Shown in pieces: positions 48,451 to 59,093 of a DNA stretch of 64,000 nt; the stretch's first letter is position 1, and each line of letters opens with the position of its first letter. Source of the stretch: Varroa destructor. Lineage: Eukaryota; Arthropoda; Arachnida; Mesostigmata; Varroidae. The stretch spans positions 19,092,524-19,156,523 of the forward strand of contig NW_019211459.1 of NCBI RefSeq assembly GCF_002443255.2, in the 5' to 3' direction. The position numbers were made by a program, and so were the translations under genes. The notes beneath the pieces are model-generated. The model saw nothing but the letters and a program-made list of their open reading frames with translations. It did no database searches and was not told the DNA's origin.

Positions 48451-50060
48451 CCACATTTATGAACATCCATATTTATAAAAGCATAGACGATCACGTATTA
48501 CTTACCGGACATATAAGCAGAGGATATAAAATGCGTACCATACTAAAAAAACCCGTCTGAAAGTAAGGCTGATGCGCTGAATGAGCCTTATAACAATAAA
48601 GTTACAACGCTTTAAAGTTCCTCTTCCTTCGATATAACACATTATGGCAAGAAGCTAGGATGCAGACTACAAGTGATTTTATGGGAAATTGATAAGTCAA
48701 GCAAGCATTTTTTGTTAGATAGCTTATTAGAGAAGACCAATCAAAAGGAACTTCAAGACGGGTCGCTAAGAGCAAACTTAACATACAACTATGCCGACAA
48801 ATCTCTTCGAAGGCTTAGTGTGCATATATGTGTTGTTGCTGTTAGCGTTGATTTGGCCCACTTTGCACGCTGTTAGTAAATTAAGCACCGTCGGCCATCT
48901 GAGAATATTAACATTGAGAGCGACACGTTCTTACGTGCAGCTCTCTTAAGAGGCCAGCGGCCTAGTGGAGGGCGGCGAGAAGCTGAGCGAACTTATCTAG
49001 CTAGTCAAGCCAGGACGACGACAGCTGCAAAGAAATTTGCGGTTTTCCTCAATGCGCCTCCTTTCCGCCTCCAATGCCCCTAGCTGCACCAATGCGAAGC
49101 AGACGTGCTGATGGAATCCATTAATCTAACAGCCACCCAACGAAGCAGCCACAACCGCTATCCAGACCGACGCACAGACGCATCGATTAGCCTTACCCAG
49201 ATGCGGGCTATCTTCATTACTATTGCGGTAGCACTCGCAGGCAGTAGTACACTTGCCCACGTCCTTCATTACCTTTTCGTACAGCGTTTGGCACATTTGA
49301 AGCGACGCGGAGTAGTGCGAGGGTCCAATTGAGAAGAAGGAAGAGTCCAGGTTGGGCCCAGTCGATTAAGTCTCCAGTAGAAAGCAACTGACTCCAGGCA
49401 TCAGGGCTATGCCAGTTACAACTGCGGAGTTTGACATCCGCCAGGAAGCCATGCAGCTGAGTCGTCCATCTTTGCTCAGTCGTTTTGCCTGCTATGCCCT
49501 GCTGCTTAGCAAATGCGATAGATAGGTGACGGAACTACTTCGGAGGGCCGATTCGATTTAACGGAAGCCAAATTTTGTTTAGCTGTTTATCAAGGAGCGC
49601 TCGCTTGCGATTTCGTGACCGAATTAATTTAATTTTTTAATTTAGTTTAGGTTTTGTAGCCCAGGAGGGTATCTTTTGGTGACGGTTTTCGCTGCAAAGT
49701 CACAATATGAAACACTATGACCATGTGCTAATGTGCGAAATTCAATGACATAATCTAAAGTAGTACAAGTGGATACATTCTCGACAATCAACATGTCTAT
49801 TGTGTATAATTGCCAGACTAACAATGGCCCATATGCAAAGAATGTCCCATAAAACACTACTACACCAGCACGAGAGTAGACAAATTCAGATGTATCAGAG
49901 GTACCATTAGACAAATGCATTATGTGCACAATCCATTCGTTCGGTGATGGCAGGTAATCACAGGACGGGTAGAGCTTAGCTTTTAGTCAAAGTTAAGATA
50001 TTGATGACTTTAACATTTGCGAGTCTTGTGACGAAATGTGTGCGTGTATACCTTGCAGAT
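48451..50060. other. AT-rich stretches around a short GC-richer patch
   Basis: The minus candidate exon 48506-48542 lies here. The patch at 48890-49400 has a plus frame of 75 codons without features. A 95-codon minus frame at 49642-49929 is open but unrecognised. Nothing else is seen. Confidence 0.45.
48506..48542 (-). CDS. Candidate first coding exon of minus-strand chain
   Basis: GACGGGTTTTTTTAG is a good acceptor, and the very next bases are T-ATG. Twelve codons (MVRILYPLLICP) lead to the strong donor TCCG|GTAAGTAATA in phase 0, matching the phase of the candidates at 36392, 32716, 30990 and 30654. A 5' untranslated exon would have to lie above 48542. The hydrophobic start could be the front of a signal peptide, though the following exon is not hydrophobic, so this is weak. 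Another frame of the exon is also open. Confidence 0.22.
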
Positions 50061-50639
50061 GGCGGTTGTCGTTAGCGTCCGACGAGACCGGCTGCGCTTT
50101 TAGCCGAAGTGGTCTCTGAGCTGCTCAGCGTTATGTTGTACTTGTCTATGTGCTACCTATAACAAGTGCTACTCTTTCGGCGCAACGCTTCTATATTCGT
50201 CTGTCGTTTAGAAACACCCACTGCTATCATGACCGCAGGCATGAACGCTAGTAGTACAGCCACGCGAGGCAAGATGGTAGCGGCGTCGTCGTCGTCGGCA
50301 CCAGCAGCAGCACGCCTGCCTTTCTGGCTGCTACCACCAAGGTTCAGTCGAAGGGAAAGCGCTGTCATGTAAGCTAGCCGGTCCACTGAACCGTTGGCCT
50401 GTAAACCCTCGTCAAACGTAAACGACCCGACCGGGTTGAGCCCTGCGAATTCTCCTGAACGAATTCGTTCGTATCTCCGACTGTGCAGGTGCACGTTGCC
50501 CCGTAGCACCGGGGTAGGTGCCGCTCACGTAGCCGGCCACCGAGCCGCGCTTTTCTCGTAAGGTATGGTTCTCACATTTGGCTGCTACTACGGCCAGAGA
50601 CGCACTCGCTTTAGTGCACAGTAAAACTACTTCACTATA

Positions 50640-50978
50640 ATGGCAGCGCAGTCGCCTCTCGAGACCGACGGTCAGATCCGCCCAGTTGCTACCGGCTGCT
50701 GGTATAAGCGCCAGGCGTTAGCGCCGGTCGATGGATGCTTTCTTGGTACACATAGGTTGATGGTGGCAGCTCGGGGATCTGGAGTAGCGCTGGGAAAAGG
50801 GAAGGACGGGAGTGAATCGGCACTGACTGCTTTTCGGTCGGAACCCAATGGATGCTGTGGATATGGAGACACGAAAAGGTCTGCTTACCGCTCCTGTGAG
50901 CAAACGAGCAACTCGCAGCGAGAAACAACCCGTTACCATCTCATGCCACCATATACGCTGTGTAGACTACGATTATAG
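50640..50978 (+). CDS. Open frame of 112 codons with ATG, unrecognised
   Basis: Starts at ATAATGGCAGCG, a fair initiation context, and runs to a stop at 50978. The N-terminus is MAAQSPLETDGQIRPVATG and the rest is Gly-, Ser- and Arg-rich with several Cys. Three minus frames overlap it. There is no recognised domain and no splice site supporting an exon boundary. Confidence 0.13.
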   Translation: MAAQSPLETDGQIRPVATGCWYKRQALAPVDGCFLGTHRLMVAARGSGVALGKGKDGSESALTAFRSEPNGCCGYGDTKRSAYRSCEQTSNSQRETTRYHLMPPYTLCRLRL

Positions 50979-52810
50979 CACGAGTAACATAAGTGTTAGC
51001 ATTATGCGCCGACAACATTCAGTCGCCACGAACGTCCCATTTGGCCCTTTTGCCAAGTCGGTTCCAAGGCAGACAGGCGGGCATGCAGGCAAGCAAGCGG
51101 GTGGTCGTGCAAGAAGCCGACTTGGGTTTTGTCTGTAGGGCGATCTTTAGGACTCCTGCTGCTGCTACTGTCGCTATCTTGCTCCCCTCGTTTGGGAAGC
51201 TAGGGGGAACTTCTGCCTAATGTCCCACGGCTGGCTGCCATCGAGGAAGTGCGGGCAGGACACCTGATACCACTGCCGACACCATCATCAAGATCGTAGT
51301 CCTCATCACTAGCGCGGCTGCTCTCTAACAACACACGACGCTCCTTTCGTTCGACGTATGTCATGGCCATGTTTACTGATCTTTACTTCGTTCCTTCCTC
51401 TATCCTAAGAGCGAGTGACGCGCTCCACGCGTTCAACTGATGAACTTCGCTCGGCCATCTCGGCTATATACCGTCTCTCAGTACCTATTCTGCTATTCAG
51501 TATGTAGCAGACAGGTCTGCTGGCTAAGTCACTCTAGCGATTTCTCCTTTTGCTCAGCCTTAGAACGTGGATGTAGGAGAAGGGATCGGTGGCACACTCG
51601 AAGAAACCCGAAAACGGGTACGGGCCACAGCTGAAAAGACGATGGCCGGTCATCTATGCCTATGACCTGCCTGTTAGAGTTGTAGCAGCAGTTGCGGGCT
51701 GCGGACGCACGCAGGTACTGCACACGTCGCTGTTATGATGGGCTGGCATGCCTGTCGGCCATCCAAGCCACCTGCCTAGTTTGACGTTCTTCATCACAAG
51801 GACCACCTCCATCACCCTGAGATACCCATCTCTGTTCGTCAGCCTAGACCCCACAAACATATTGCTTCGTGGTATAAGAGACGAACTGCTCCACACACGT
51901 TACTTCCGTTAATCTCACTGTTTGGCCGATTTTCCGATCGTCGCAATGGAATTGAGTCAGAGAAACCAAGATCCATGAAAAACAATAGGAAATTGGCTGA
52001 CCAGATGGCAAGAAGTTTTGAGATAAACGAAAAACGTAGAAGTCAAATCACTATTCAAAGAAGCTAAGTATATGGCTAAGAGAGAAGATTCTCAACCAAC
52101 ACAGCTGAAGGGGGGTGTATAGCTGACTATTGTCTTTTCTACCACCAGCGCGATGTGCTGTGCCAGCGGTTTGTCCGTCTAACGACCGGCCGAGCGGTGG
52201 TTAGAGACCTGCTGGCTGTCCAACAACCTGCTTGCTCTGTTCGAAACCTGCGGTCGAAAAAGAGAGCTGAACCGTGAGGTCCAACCTGGCTGTAGGTCGG
52301 CTTGCGATGGATGCCTAGAACACGCCATATGGAGAGCGGTGGTAACACCAGCAGCCAAACGAGTCAAAGACGAGATCGAGGTAACTAAGGAAAGTGAACC
52401 ACCTCAATGTGAATGAACGCCCAGACTATACGGGTCTGGCGAACGGACGGATCCAACCTTGCCATATGAGCCGCGTATGGTATTCAGAGATGAATCGTCG
52501 GGCAGATGTGGACCCGTCAACGGCGCTGTTTCAATTGTTCAAAACTCTTAGGCTGCATCGCAGCAGCCACAAGTTTAGGTGCGGGGGAGGTGTATGAAGG
52601 AAATCCGGACTACAGGCTAGCCGGCGGTCCTAGTCTTCTTCGTTGAGCTTCAAGCCAAGCAGGAAGAACTTCTCTGACTGCGGCTCGTCTGCGTCTTGCT
52701 TGCCGCTATTCTCGCTGCTGCTGTCTGCGGCACTCCCGAGGGGCCACAGATAGGAGAAGAGAAAGTTCTAAAGGGAAGCGGCAGCCGGGGCTGGCTCGAG
52801 CCATGATATT

Positions 52811-53212
52811 GTGACCGTCCTTTCAGGTTCAAAAAAAGTGAAGCCGGGAGAACAGAGAAAGCAAGAGCAGATGCGAAGAAAGAGATGGCTGAAGAGGGAA
52901 AGAGTGGAAAAACGAGAGAAAGGGAAAAAATCCCGAGCACGCCCCGCAGTAAATAGTTCAGTACTGTATTGCAGGGAAGGGGGTCGTTGGCAGGCTAGCT
53001 CGTTCTCCTCCGCCCCTATAGATCCTGTCCTGGACAACGGCAGGAGAAGGACGAAAGCACAGCGGACGGCAAAACGTAGCGGAGGCAGAGGTCGACCACA
53101 ACGTCGACTTCAGATGAATAGGAACAACGGCGGCAGCAGCAGCAGCAGCAACAACAACAATGCATGGATGCCCGCTCTCAATGAAATAATATCGCGTACG
53201 TTAGCTAGCTAG
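52811..53212 (+). CDS. Basic low-complexity open frame, unrecognised
   Basis: A 133-codon frame in a purine-rich stretch. The first half is dominated by Lys, Arg and Glu (RRKRWLKRERVEKREKGKK), and the second encodes SSSSSNNNN from the CAG/CAA repeat before ending LNEIISRTLAS. Purine-rich strands contain few stops, so length alone means little. It could be a disordered nuclear-type segment or chance. Confidence 0.13.
   Translation: MTVLSGSKKVKPGEQRKQEQMRRKRWLKRERVEKREKGKKSRARPAVNSSVLYCREGGRWQASSFSSAPIDPVLDNGRRRTKAQRTAKRSGGRGRPQRRLQMNRNNGGSSSSSNNNNAWMPALNEIISRTLAS
53134..53160 (+). repeat. (CAG)5(CAA)4 compound triplet repeat
   Basis: Read directly. It encodes Ser5-Asn4 in the overlapping plus frame. 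Confidence 0.9.
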
Positions 53213-53359
53213 TGGTTACCTGCCCAGCTGAATACCAGCTGTATTAGAAAAGCCAGGCACACGAAGAGGAAGCGAGTTCAACAGAGAAATGGAACCGCGA
53301 TGAAGAAAAGACGACGGAAAGCACAAAAGTATAATTGGTCTTCTTCGTGTTTTTTTTCG

Positions 53360-53368
53360 TATAAAAAA
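53360..53368 (+). promoter_or_regulatory. TATA-box-like motif
   Basis: TATAAAAAA lies about 48 bases before the ATG at 53408, at the GC-rich to AT-rich boundary. I see no clear initiator at the expected 25-30 bases downstream. If real, the 5' untranslated region would be only about 15-20 bases. Confidence 0.2.
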
Positions 53369-53407
53369 GCTCCTGCTTATCGACAATGGCTGGTACCATA
53401 CGTAACC

Positions 53408-53489
53408 ATGCCACGACATAGTCGTACGCAACGGGCAACAACCTATGGCCACAACATTTCAAAGCTCGAGGAAGAATACGCTAGAAAAG
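53408..53489 (+). CDS. Candidate first coding exon, N-terminus of an unrecognised protein
   Basis: ATG in the context GTAACCATGCC opens 27 codons and one base up to AAAAG|GTAATC. The peptide is basic then acidic-helical (MPRHSRTQRATTYGHN, then ISKLEEEYARK), which reads like a real N-terminus with an incipient coiled coil. The same frame is open upstream to an ATG at 53300. The donor lacks G at position +5, which weakens it. I could not locate the next exon. Confidence 0.2.
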
Positions 53490-53510
53490 GTAATCATTTA
53501 GTTCCTTAAG

Positions 53511-55010
53511 ATTCCGGTGATATCTTGATCTTGAACGTTTCGATTTCTGAGCTAAAACAACACCTCATAAAACAGATATAAAGTAGCTATACGGCAATGT
53601 GTGTCTATTAATTTGAATGTGAGCGAATAAGTAATGCTCATCTGTATGACATAACAAAATAGTCCAATAGTTTCATAGGAATATGGGTTATTTATGTGTT
53701 GGAATGTTCTGATCGTATGTTAGTTGTCAAAGTGTAGGACAACAAAGCCTTCCATAGAAGTACATGTATTTACTATAATCTTTAGTGGTCTAAACACCAC
53801 GAATACTGAAATAGTCCACTTAGCAAAACCCCAATGCTCTTGAGTTGTCCTGAACATTCTTAATAGCGTTCGTTATGACGATTTGGTTTCCTGCTCGATA
53901 AATGATCCAAGCGATGCAAGAAGGCTGGACGGTCCCTTGACTTCGGTTTCTCTTGGCTTGTCGGTTATCGCGAGGGCCAATTGACGCAGCGAGGCCCGGA
54001 AAAGTTCGAATCGAGTAAAAGTCAATTAACAATTAGCAACGCCAAAAGGGCAGCTGTTCACTCGCAAAGTGGAAGCAAGGGCCATAAAGCTTGACTCTTT
54101 CGGTGTATGAGGTACGCTTGGCGGCCTCGTTGTAAAGTCCATCCGCTATACAGGTTCTGCCCGCTTGCCGATCATGTATCCCGCCATCGAGATTTTCAGC
54201 TGTTAATGGTAACCTGTGGTAGGAACAGAGTCGTAATGACGGTTGATTTTTGCTCGCCATGCTACACCTTGTCAATCCTGGAGCAGCTAGCTTTCGCGCT
54301 ATCAGTAGCATACTAATTTATAAAATTTTGTTGACAAATCCTTATGAAAACCTCATGAAAATGGTAAAGTCCATAGCTGGAAGTGACCAGTGTACTGACC
54401 CTATCATGTGCTACATTTGTTTTGGTTTTGGGTATCTTGTCAGCATTCCAAACAATTTGAGTAGATATTACTAGACAACTGTTTCTAGTAATGTTGTCTC
54501 CCCAATCAATGTTGTTGAACTCTTCAGATTCAATCTAATCCGCTCTGAGTTTCTAACCATTACTTATTGTTAGTTACCCAAAATGCCATGGAACAGGTCT
54601 ATGAGAGTTTTGTCTACAAATACCGACATTGATCTTTGCCCGCTAATAGAGCTCCGTGAAAGGCCAGCGGTCACTGTATTGTTACCTCGACCTCGGTCGA
54701 CCTGTGTCGTTAGTGTTTGTATACTCTGTCCTTTTTGACTGCGAGCTCAGGTGCGCATCGTGCATATATATCTCATTTACCTCCAACTGCGCCGATCCCA
54801 GTTATCGTATATTTTTGTATCTGCCCGCTAGACGCGCTGTAATCGTCTTTCCGCAATTATTATATTTCCCTATCTGTGTAACAACTTTGTATTGCATCGA
54901 TCTGCCTCTTGGCGATCAGTCTTTCCAGATCGTACTTTCTCTTTCTCCTTCGAGTATCTCCTGATTATTTTTCCATCCCACTTCATTTAACATTGTCATT
55001 CTTCTCAAAA
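53511..55010. other. AT-rich spacer
   Basis: Stop-rich, with short frames on both strands, for example plus 54656-54964 (102 codons), pyrimidine-biased and unrecognised. It could be the intron following the candidate exon at 53408. Nothing else is seen. Confidence 0.5.
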
Positions 55011-56550
55011 ATTATCTATCCGGGAAGGACGTAACCGTCGCAAATGGCGGAAGTCGCAGATGCGGATTGACAAGATCGCGGAACATCGAAGAGTTGGTCA
55101 TGGTTGTGTAAAGAACCGAACTCCCTGTAGAGTAATTGCCAAATAATGCGTGTAAGGACAGCACGTTGGCCATCAGGATGTGAAGGAGCTATCGAAACAC
55201 GAGCGAGTGACGGTGAACCCGCTGGAACACCAAGACCAAAGGCAGCAGAACGCAATTCGATATAACTCTGCCGGCCTGCTAGAATCGTTGGCCGCTGTAG
55301 CAAGCGGTCGCATTTGTCGCTTGAGACTGCCGTGGCTGTGCATTCGCCTTCGGAAGGGCCACATACACAGACACCCCAGAAAGCAGACACACTCATCGGG
55401 TGGCGCTCGAAGCGGCGGTGCTCGGAATGGAGGAGGGATATAAGACGAGTCTGGTAGAGTTTGTTGGGGTGCCGGCCAAGTGTAGCATGAGGGGTCCGTT
55501 GTCGCTCCGTCGCTCGGAGTTGTGGCACGGCCTCTGAGTACAACCAGTTCGTAGTGTGCTGATGGTGTCGGCGGTGGCGGTAACGGTGCAGCAGCGATGC
55601 CCCTTTAGCACAAAATAGCGGGCAACGCTACAACCCTTGGCTGTGTCGAGCAGCCCGAACGGAGCTCGTGGCTTGAGGTATAAAGCCATAGTCACCAAGC
55701 ACGAGTAGCACAAAGCAGATACTAAGCGCGAGCAGGCCATCAACGATGAAAGCGCGGTAACACCACTTCTTGTCATGCTGTTGATGCTGATGCCGGCACC
55801 ACAGTCGTCGCCGTTGCCCTTGTCGTCATCTTCACTATTCACCGTCCCAACCCTACCATCGTCGCTACCGCCACTAACGCTTGATAGCAGGCGGGGCAGA
55901 GTGAGGCAAAGCGGGCCGGATGGGGGGTTGCTGATGGCTTAGGTAATAAAAATAAAATTACGTCCGGAAAAACGCCCTCCTCAAGGGCAGCAGTAGCGGC
56001 ACCAACGGCCGCATGTGTCGCGGTAGCTCGCATTCACGCACAAGGCGCACGCGCCGACAGAAGCCCGTGGCAGCCTTTGCCGGTTCGGATGGGTTCGGCT
56101 GGGAATTTAGGGGAAGGGAGTAATCGAGACAGCAGTAGCAAATAGGGGATGAAAGAAAGAGACCCTGCCTGCTGCGCTACAGGGTCGGAATATCTCTGTG
56201 CAAGTGAGGTAGACGATAGGGAGTCGGGCGATCCGCGATACTCGAGAAAGAGAGTCGGGGGCATACTGTGTCACGTATGGCAGCAGCCCACTGTGCCCTC
56301 TTCCTGGTTAAATAATTATGATTTTCCGCAAGACCGCGCTGACTGCAAGCAACAGTCGCCTGTGCCGCCTTCGTCTGCTGTCGCTAGGGGAAAAACCGGC
56401 GACAGCACCCCTACCAGCACCTTTAGTTTTTCCTGACGTTGTCCTTCCTTCACACCCAACTCTAGGGCGGGAAAGACACACATGGACACTCGAGATTTCT
56501 CTGCCCGCCTTGTATGTAATTTTACTCCTGCACCCATTTATCCACACAGG
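55011..56550. other. GC-richer block without an assigned gene
   Basis: Minus frames 55016-55543 (175 codons) and 55393-55842 (149 codons) overlap in different phases, and plus frames are open opposite. The compositions are Arg/Ser/Ala-rich with no domain recognised and no strong splice pair. Confidence 0.4.
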
Positions 56551-58560
56551 CTTCATACACGTGTTTATAGAACTTATTCAAAAAAAGAAAAACACGCGGA
56601 GCATCCACACGGGGCGCAGCTTGGGACCCACTAAGCACAGTAAAATGTTGTGTCTGCGCGTTACTGGCGGCCTAAATCTGTTCATCGTTCGGCCACAAAA
56701 AAAATGGCTGCCCGAATCTCTACAGTGTCAACGGTGGCCTTTTAGATATAGTCCACTTCGGTAAATACACACAGCTCGACAAAATAGGTACTGGGATATT
56801 AGTTGCTTGAAGCCTGATGAAGAAAAGCTGCTGAACATTGGATGAAAAAAAAAGTGGAGATGGTACTCATATTTTTCAAAGCTGGGAAATTTTTGAGATG
56901 AGGAAGGTCTCTCTATGAATAGCTGCAAAGGGATAAAGGGAAAGGAAATAGTTAGGGAACCCCGTAATAGCAAGTGAGACAGAGCCGGGTAAAGAAACAG
57001 AGCCTACCGTAGCCTAGAATAGCGAGAAGAATGTTAAGCAAAAGAAAAAACTTACGGGAAAAAAACAACGTAAAGTTATTTACAACACACAAAGAACTGT
57101 ATGTGCGTGTCAGTTTATATACTACTGTTGCTAATACTACGGATATACAACTTCCACCGCCACAGATAGCCTCTATATAGCGGTAGGTGTCTGTTGTCCT
57201 AAGAAACCGATGAAGTTTAACTGGCAGTTTTTGTCTCTGTGTTTAACTTGAATAGAGTAACTGTCCCAACTTGGAAGCTGCTCTCGTTTGGTACTACTTT
57301 TAGTTCTTTTGAATCGGCAGGCGTGCACATTCGGTAGGTTCGTTACTGGTCGCAACGAGACGCGTATGCAGCGTGAAAATCCTATTTGGTAGGAACGAGG
57401 AAGGACAGGGTAGCGAGGGTAAAAAAGAAGGAACGAATCTGCCACTTTCCAGTGAATGGAAATATCGAATGCTGCAGCCAATGGACGACAATAACAGCGG
57501 CGGGAATAATGAATCAGTCAGTCGGCTGTTGGTGCAAGCCAAGCTATGCGAAACAAGAGTCTCTACTAGTGGATATAGTTTGTATGTGTATCGGAAAGGA
57601 ACAAGGCAATATGTCGTGGAATAAAGATGCGCTATGCTAGCGCGGCGGAAAAAAGATCAATTCATCAATTCAATCAATCAAAGATAAGCAACAAAAAAGG
57701 GAGCCGAACGAGGAGGGTGCTCGGGAAATACGTAGCCGCGTTCCTACTTGTGGTCCGTAATGTTGCCGCAATTGCCGAGCGTCACAAGAGAGTCGTAAGC
57801 ATTGCGAATGTCACAAGATGTTAGTTGTCTATCCATTATTGGTGTATGTAAGTGCGCGGTCAAGCACAGAGTGCCCTGCGAACAAGTCGCAATACGAAAT
57901 GACCGTCCCCTTAGGGTTTCTGATATCATCACAGAGGCAGCGCTTACATTGTAGATACAAACGCCATGCAAGCTACAGCATTGCGTAGATGCTTCTGCAG
58001 CATTTCCAGCTGCATGCTGGGTTCTTGTTACACAGCTGAATAGATTGCAAACGCCAGAGTCAATTTAGCAGTTGCCCCCTGGCTGAGTGGTTCGTCTCGT
58101 TCTCTGGTCTTTTTGCACCCTTTTCTCTTTAGAGAAGTTCGTTGACAGGGCGACGATAGTGCATCAGTGTGAAACTTTTATTAGTGGGCGGTGTATGGAA
58201 GCAACAAGAAGAAGGGAGGCTGGTTGAAGAGAAAGCATTCTAGGAACGCAGACTACCATTAAACTGTAACGCACTGGGTAACACGTGGAAAATTTTCTAA
58301 GCACATTTAGATGCGCGCATTGCTCCATATTGCTACTCCCTGCCTGCCGGGTGATTTCGTCGTCGTTTGTGTTGTTACCGTACGTCGTGGAGCGTTATAA
58401 CAAGAGGTCCAAAAACTTAGGTTAATGATGAATTATGGAATAGCTATGGAATGAAAAGAGGTAACTCGTGACGAAACAACAACGAGAAATGCAAGGCACG
58501 TTTGACGATAGAGTAAGACACGACTCTTTAACAGATAGATACACTTACTCACAGGAACTT
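56551..58560. other. Mixed spacer
   Basis: The plus frame 56318-56764 (148 codons) runs in from the previous block. Otherwise there are short overlapping frames and purine-rich stretches at 56820-57070. An A-box-like TGGCTGAGTGG at 58090 was examined as a tRNA and rejected. Confidence 0.45.
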
Positions 58561-58607
58561 AATCGCAACGAAAAAGCGAATGGGCGCTCGGGCGGGAGAT
58601 GGGGCAT

Positions 58608-58617
58608 GGGGGGGGGG
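58608..58617 (+). repeat. Poly-G run of 10
   Basis: Read directly. Confidence 0.85.
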
Positions 58618-58691
58618 AGGTAATTGAGGAGAACGGGAAAAGCGGAGAGGTAGGTTCATGGAAAGCTTTTGCTGCTTCCTGGGCAAGTGAA

Positions 58692-59093
58692 TCACCACCG
58701 AGGACCAGCCGATAACTCACCGAACAACTGCTGAGATGTTCCTTTCTCCCATGATCGAATCCTGTCTAAGGGTCTGTCTACTTCAGATAGACTCCAAGAG
58801 GCACACAAGTGGTAGCACGAGACGCGAAATAGGTCTTGCGCCGGTGAGGGGCAACGCTGCAAGACGGTGATGACTTGCTTGCCGAAGGTGAGTGAAAAGT
58901 AAACGAGATTGTCTAGAAGCTGGTGGAATTCATTGGACTTAATCAATGAAACGTCGTCAGAAAAACGAACGGAGTCTGGCACCAACCAAACACTGACGCC
59001 GACAAATAAAGTCGAAGCCGTTTCGGGCCACTCTCGAACACGTTCGGTTGTTGTGCCCGCATCTGAACAGGAACTGCTTAGAAGCCTCAACAC
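58692..59093 (-). CDS. Most protein-like open frame, candidate 342-nt exon, unrecognised
   Basis: A minus frame of about 133 codons. A plausible acceptor (CAGTTCCTGTTCAG) would begin an exon at 59062, and a good donor (GTTCG|GTGAGTTAT) would end it at 58721: 342 nt, two bases in front and one behind, a symmetric phase-1 exon. Alternatively the frame simply continues eight codons to a stop at 58692. The peptide is balanced rather than low-complexity, with hydrophobic and charged residues alternating (SNEFHQLLDNLVYFSLTFGK, then QVITVLQRCPSPAQDLFRVS). I do not recognise the family. A 68-codon plus frame at 58909-59115 is also protein-like, which prevents a firm strand call. Confidence 0.27.
   Translation of the reverse strand: MLRLLSSSCSDAGTTTERVREWPETASTLFVGVSVWLVPDSVRFSDDVSLIKSNEFHQLLDNLVYFSLTFGKQVITVLQRCPSPAQDLFRVSCYHLCASWSLSEVDRPLDRIRSWEKGTSQQLFGELSAGPRW

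Larger units (their letters stand above)
50061..53510. other. GC-richer block, possible promoter-proximal region
   Basis: Triplet-rich and CG-containing. It includes a plus frame starting at ATG with good context at 50640, an Arg- and Lys-rich plus frame at 52811-53212, a (CAG)5(CAA)4 repeat, and a TATA-like motif followed by a short ATG frame at 53360-53489. It changes abruptly to AT-rich sequence after 53510, as at the junction of a first exon and its intron. Confidence 0.35.

Noticed and set aside
58090..58170. tRNA gene suggested by TGGCTGAGTGG (A box)
   Set aside because: No GGTTCGANTCC B box at the right distance, no complementary acceptor stem and no cloverleaf arms.
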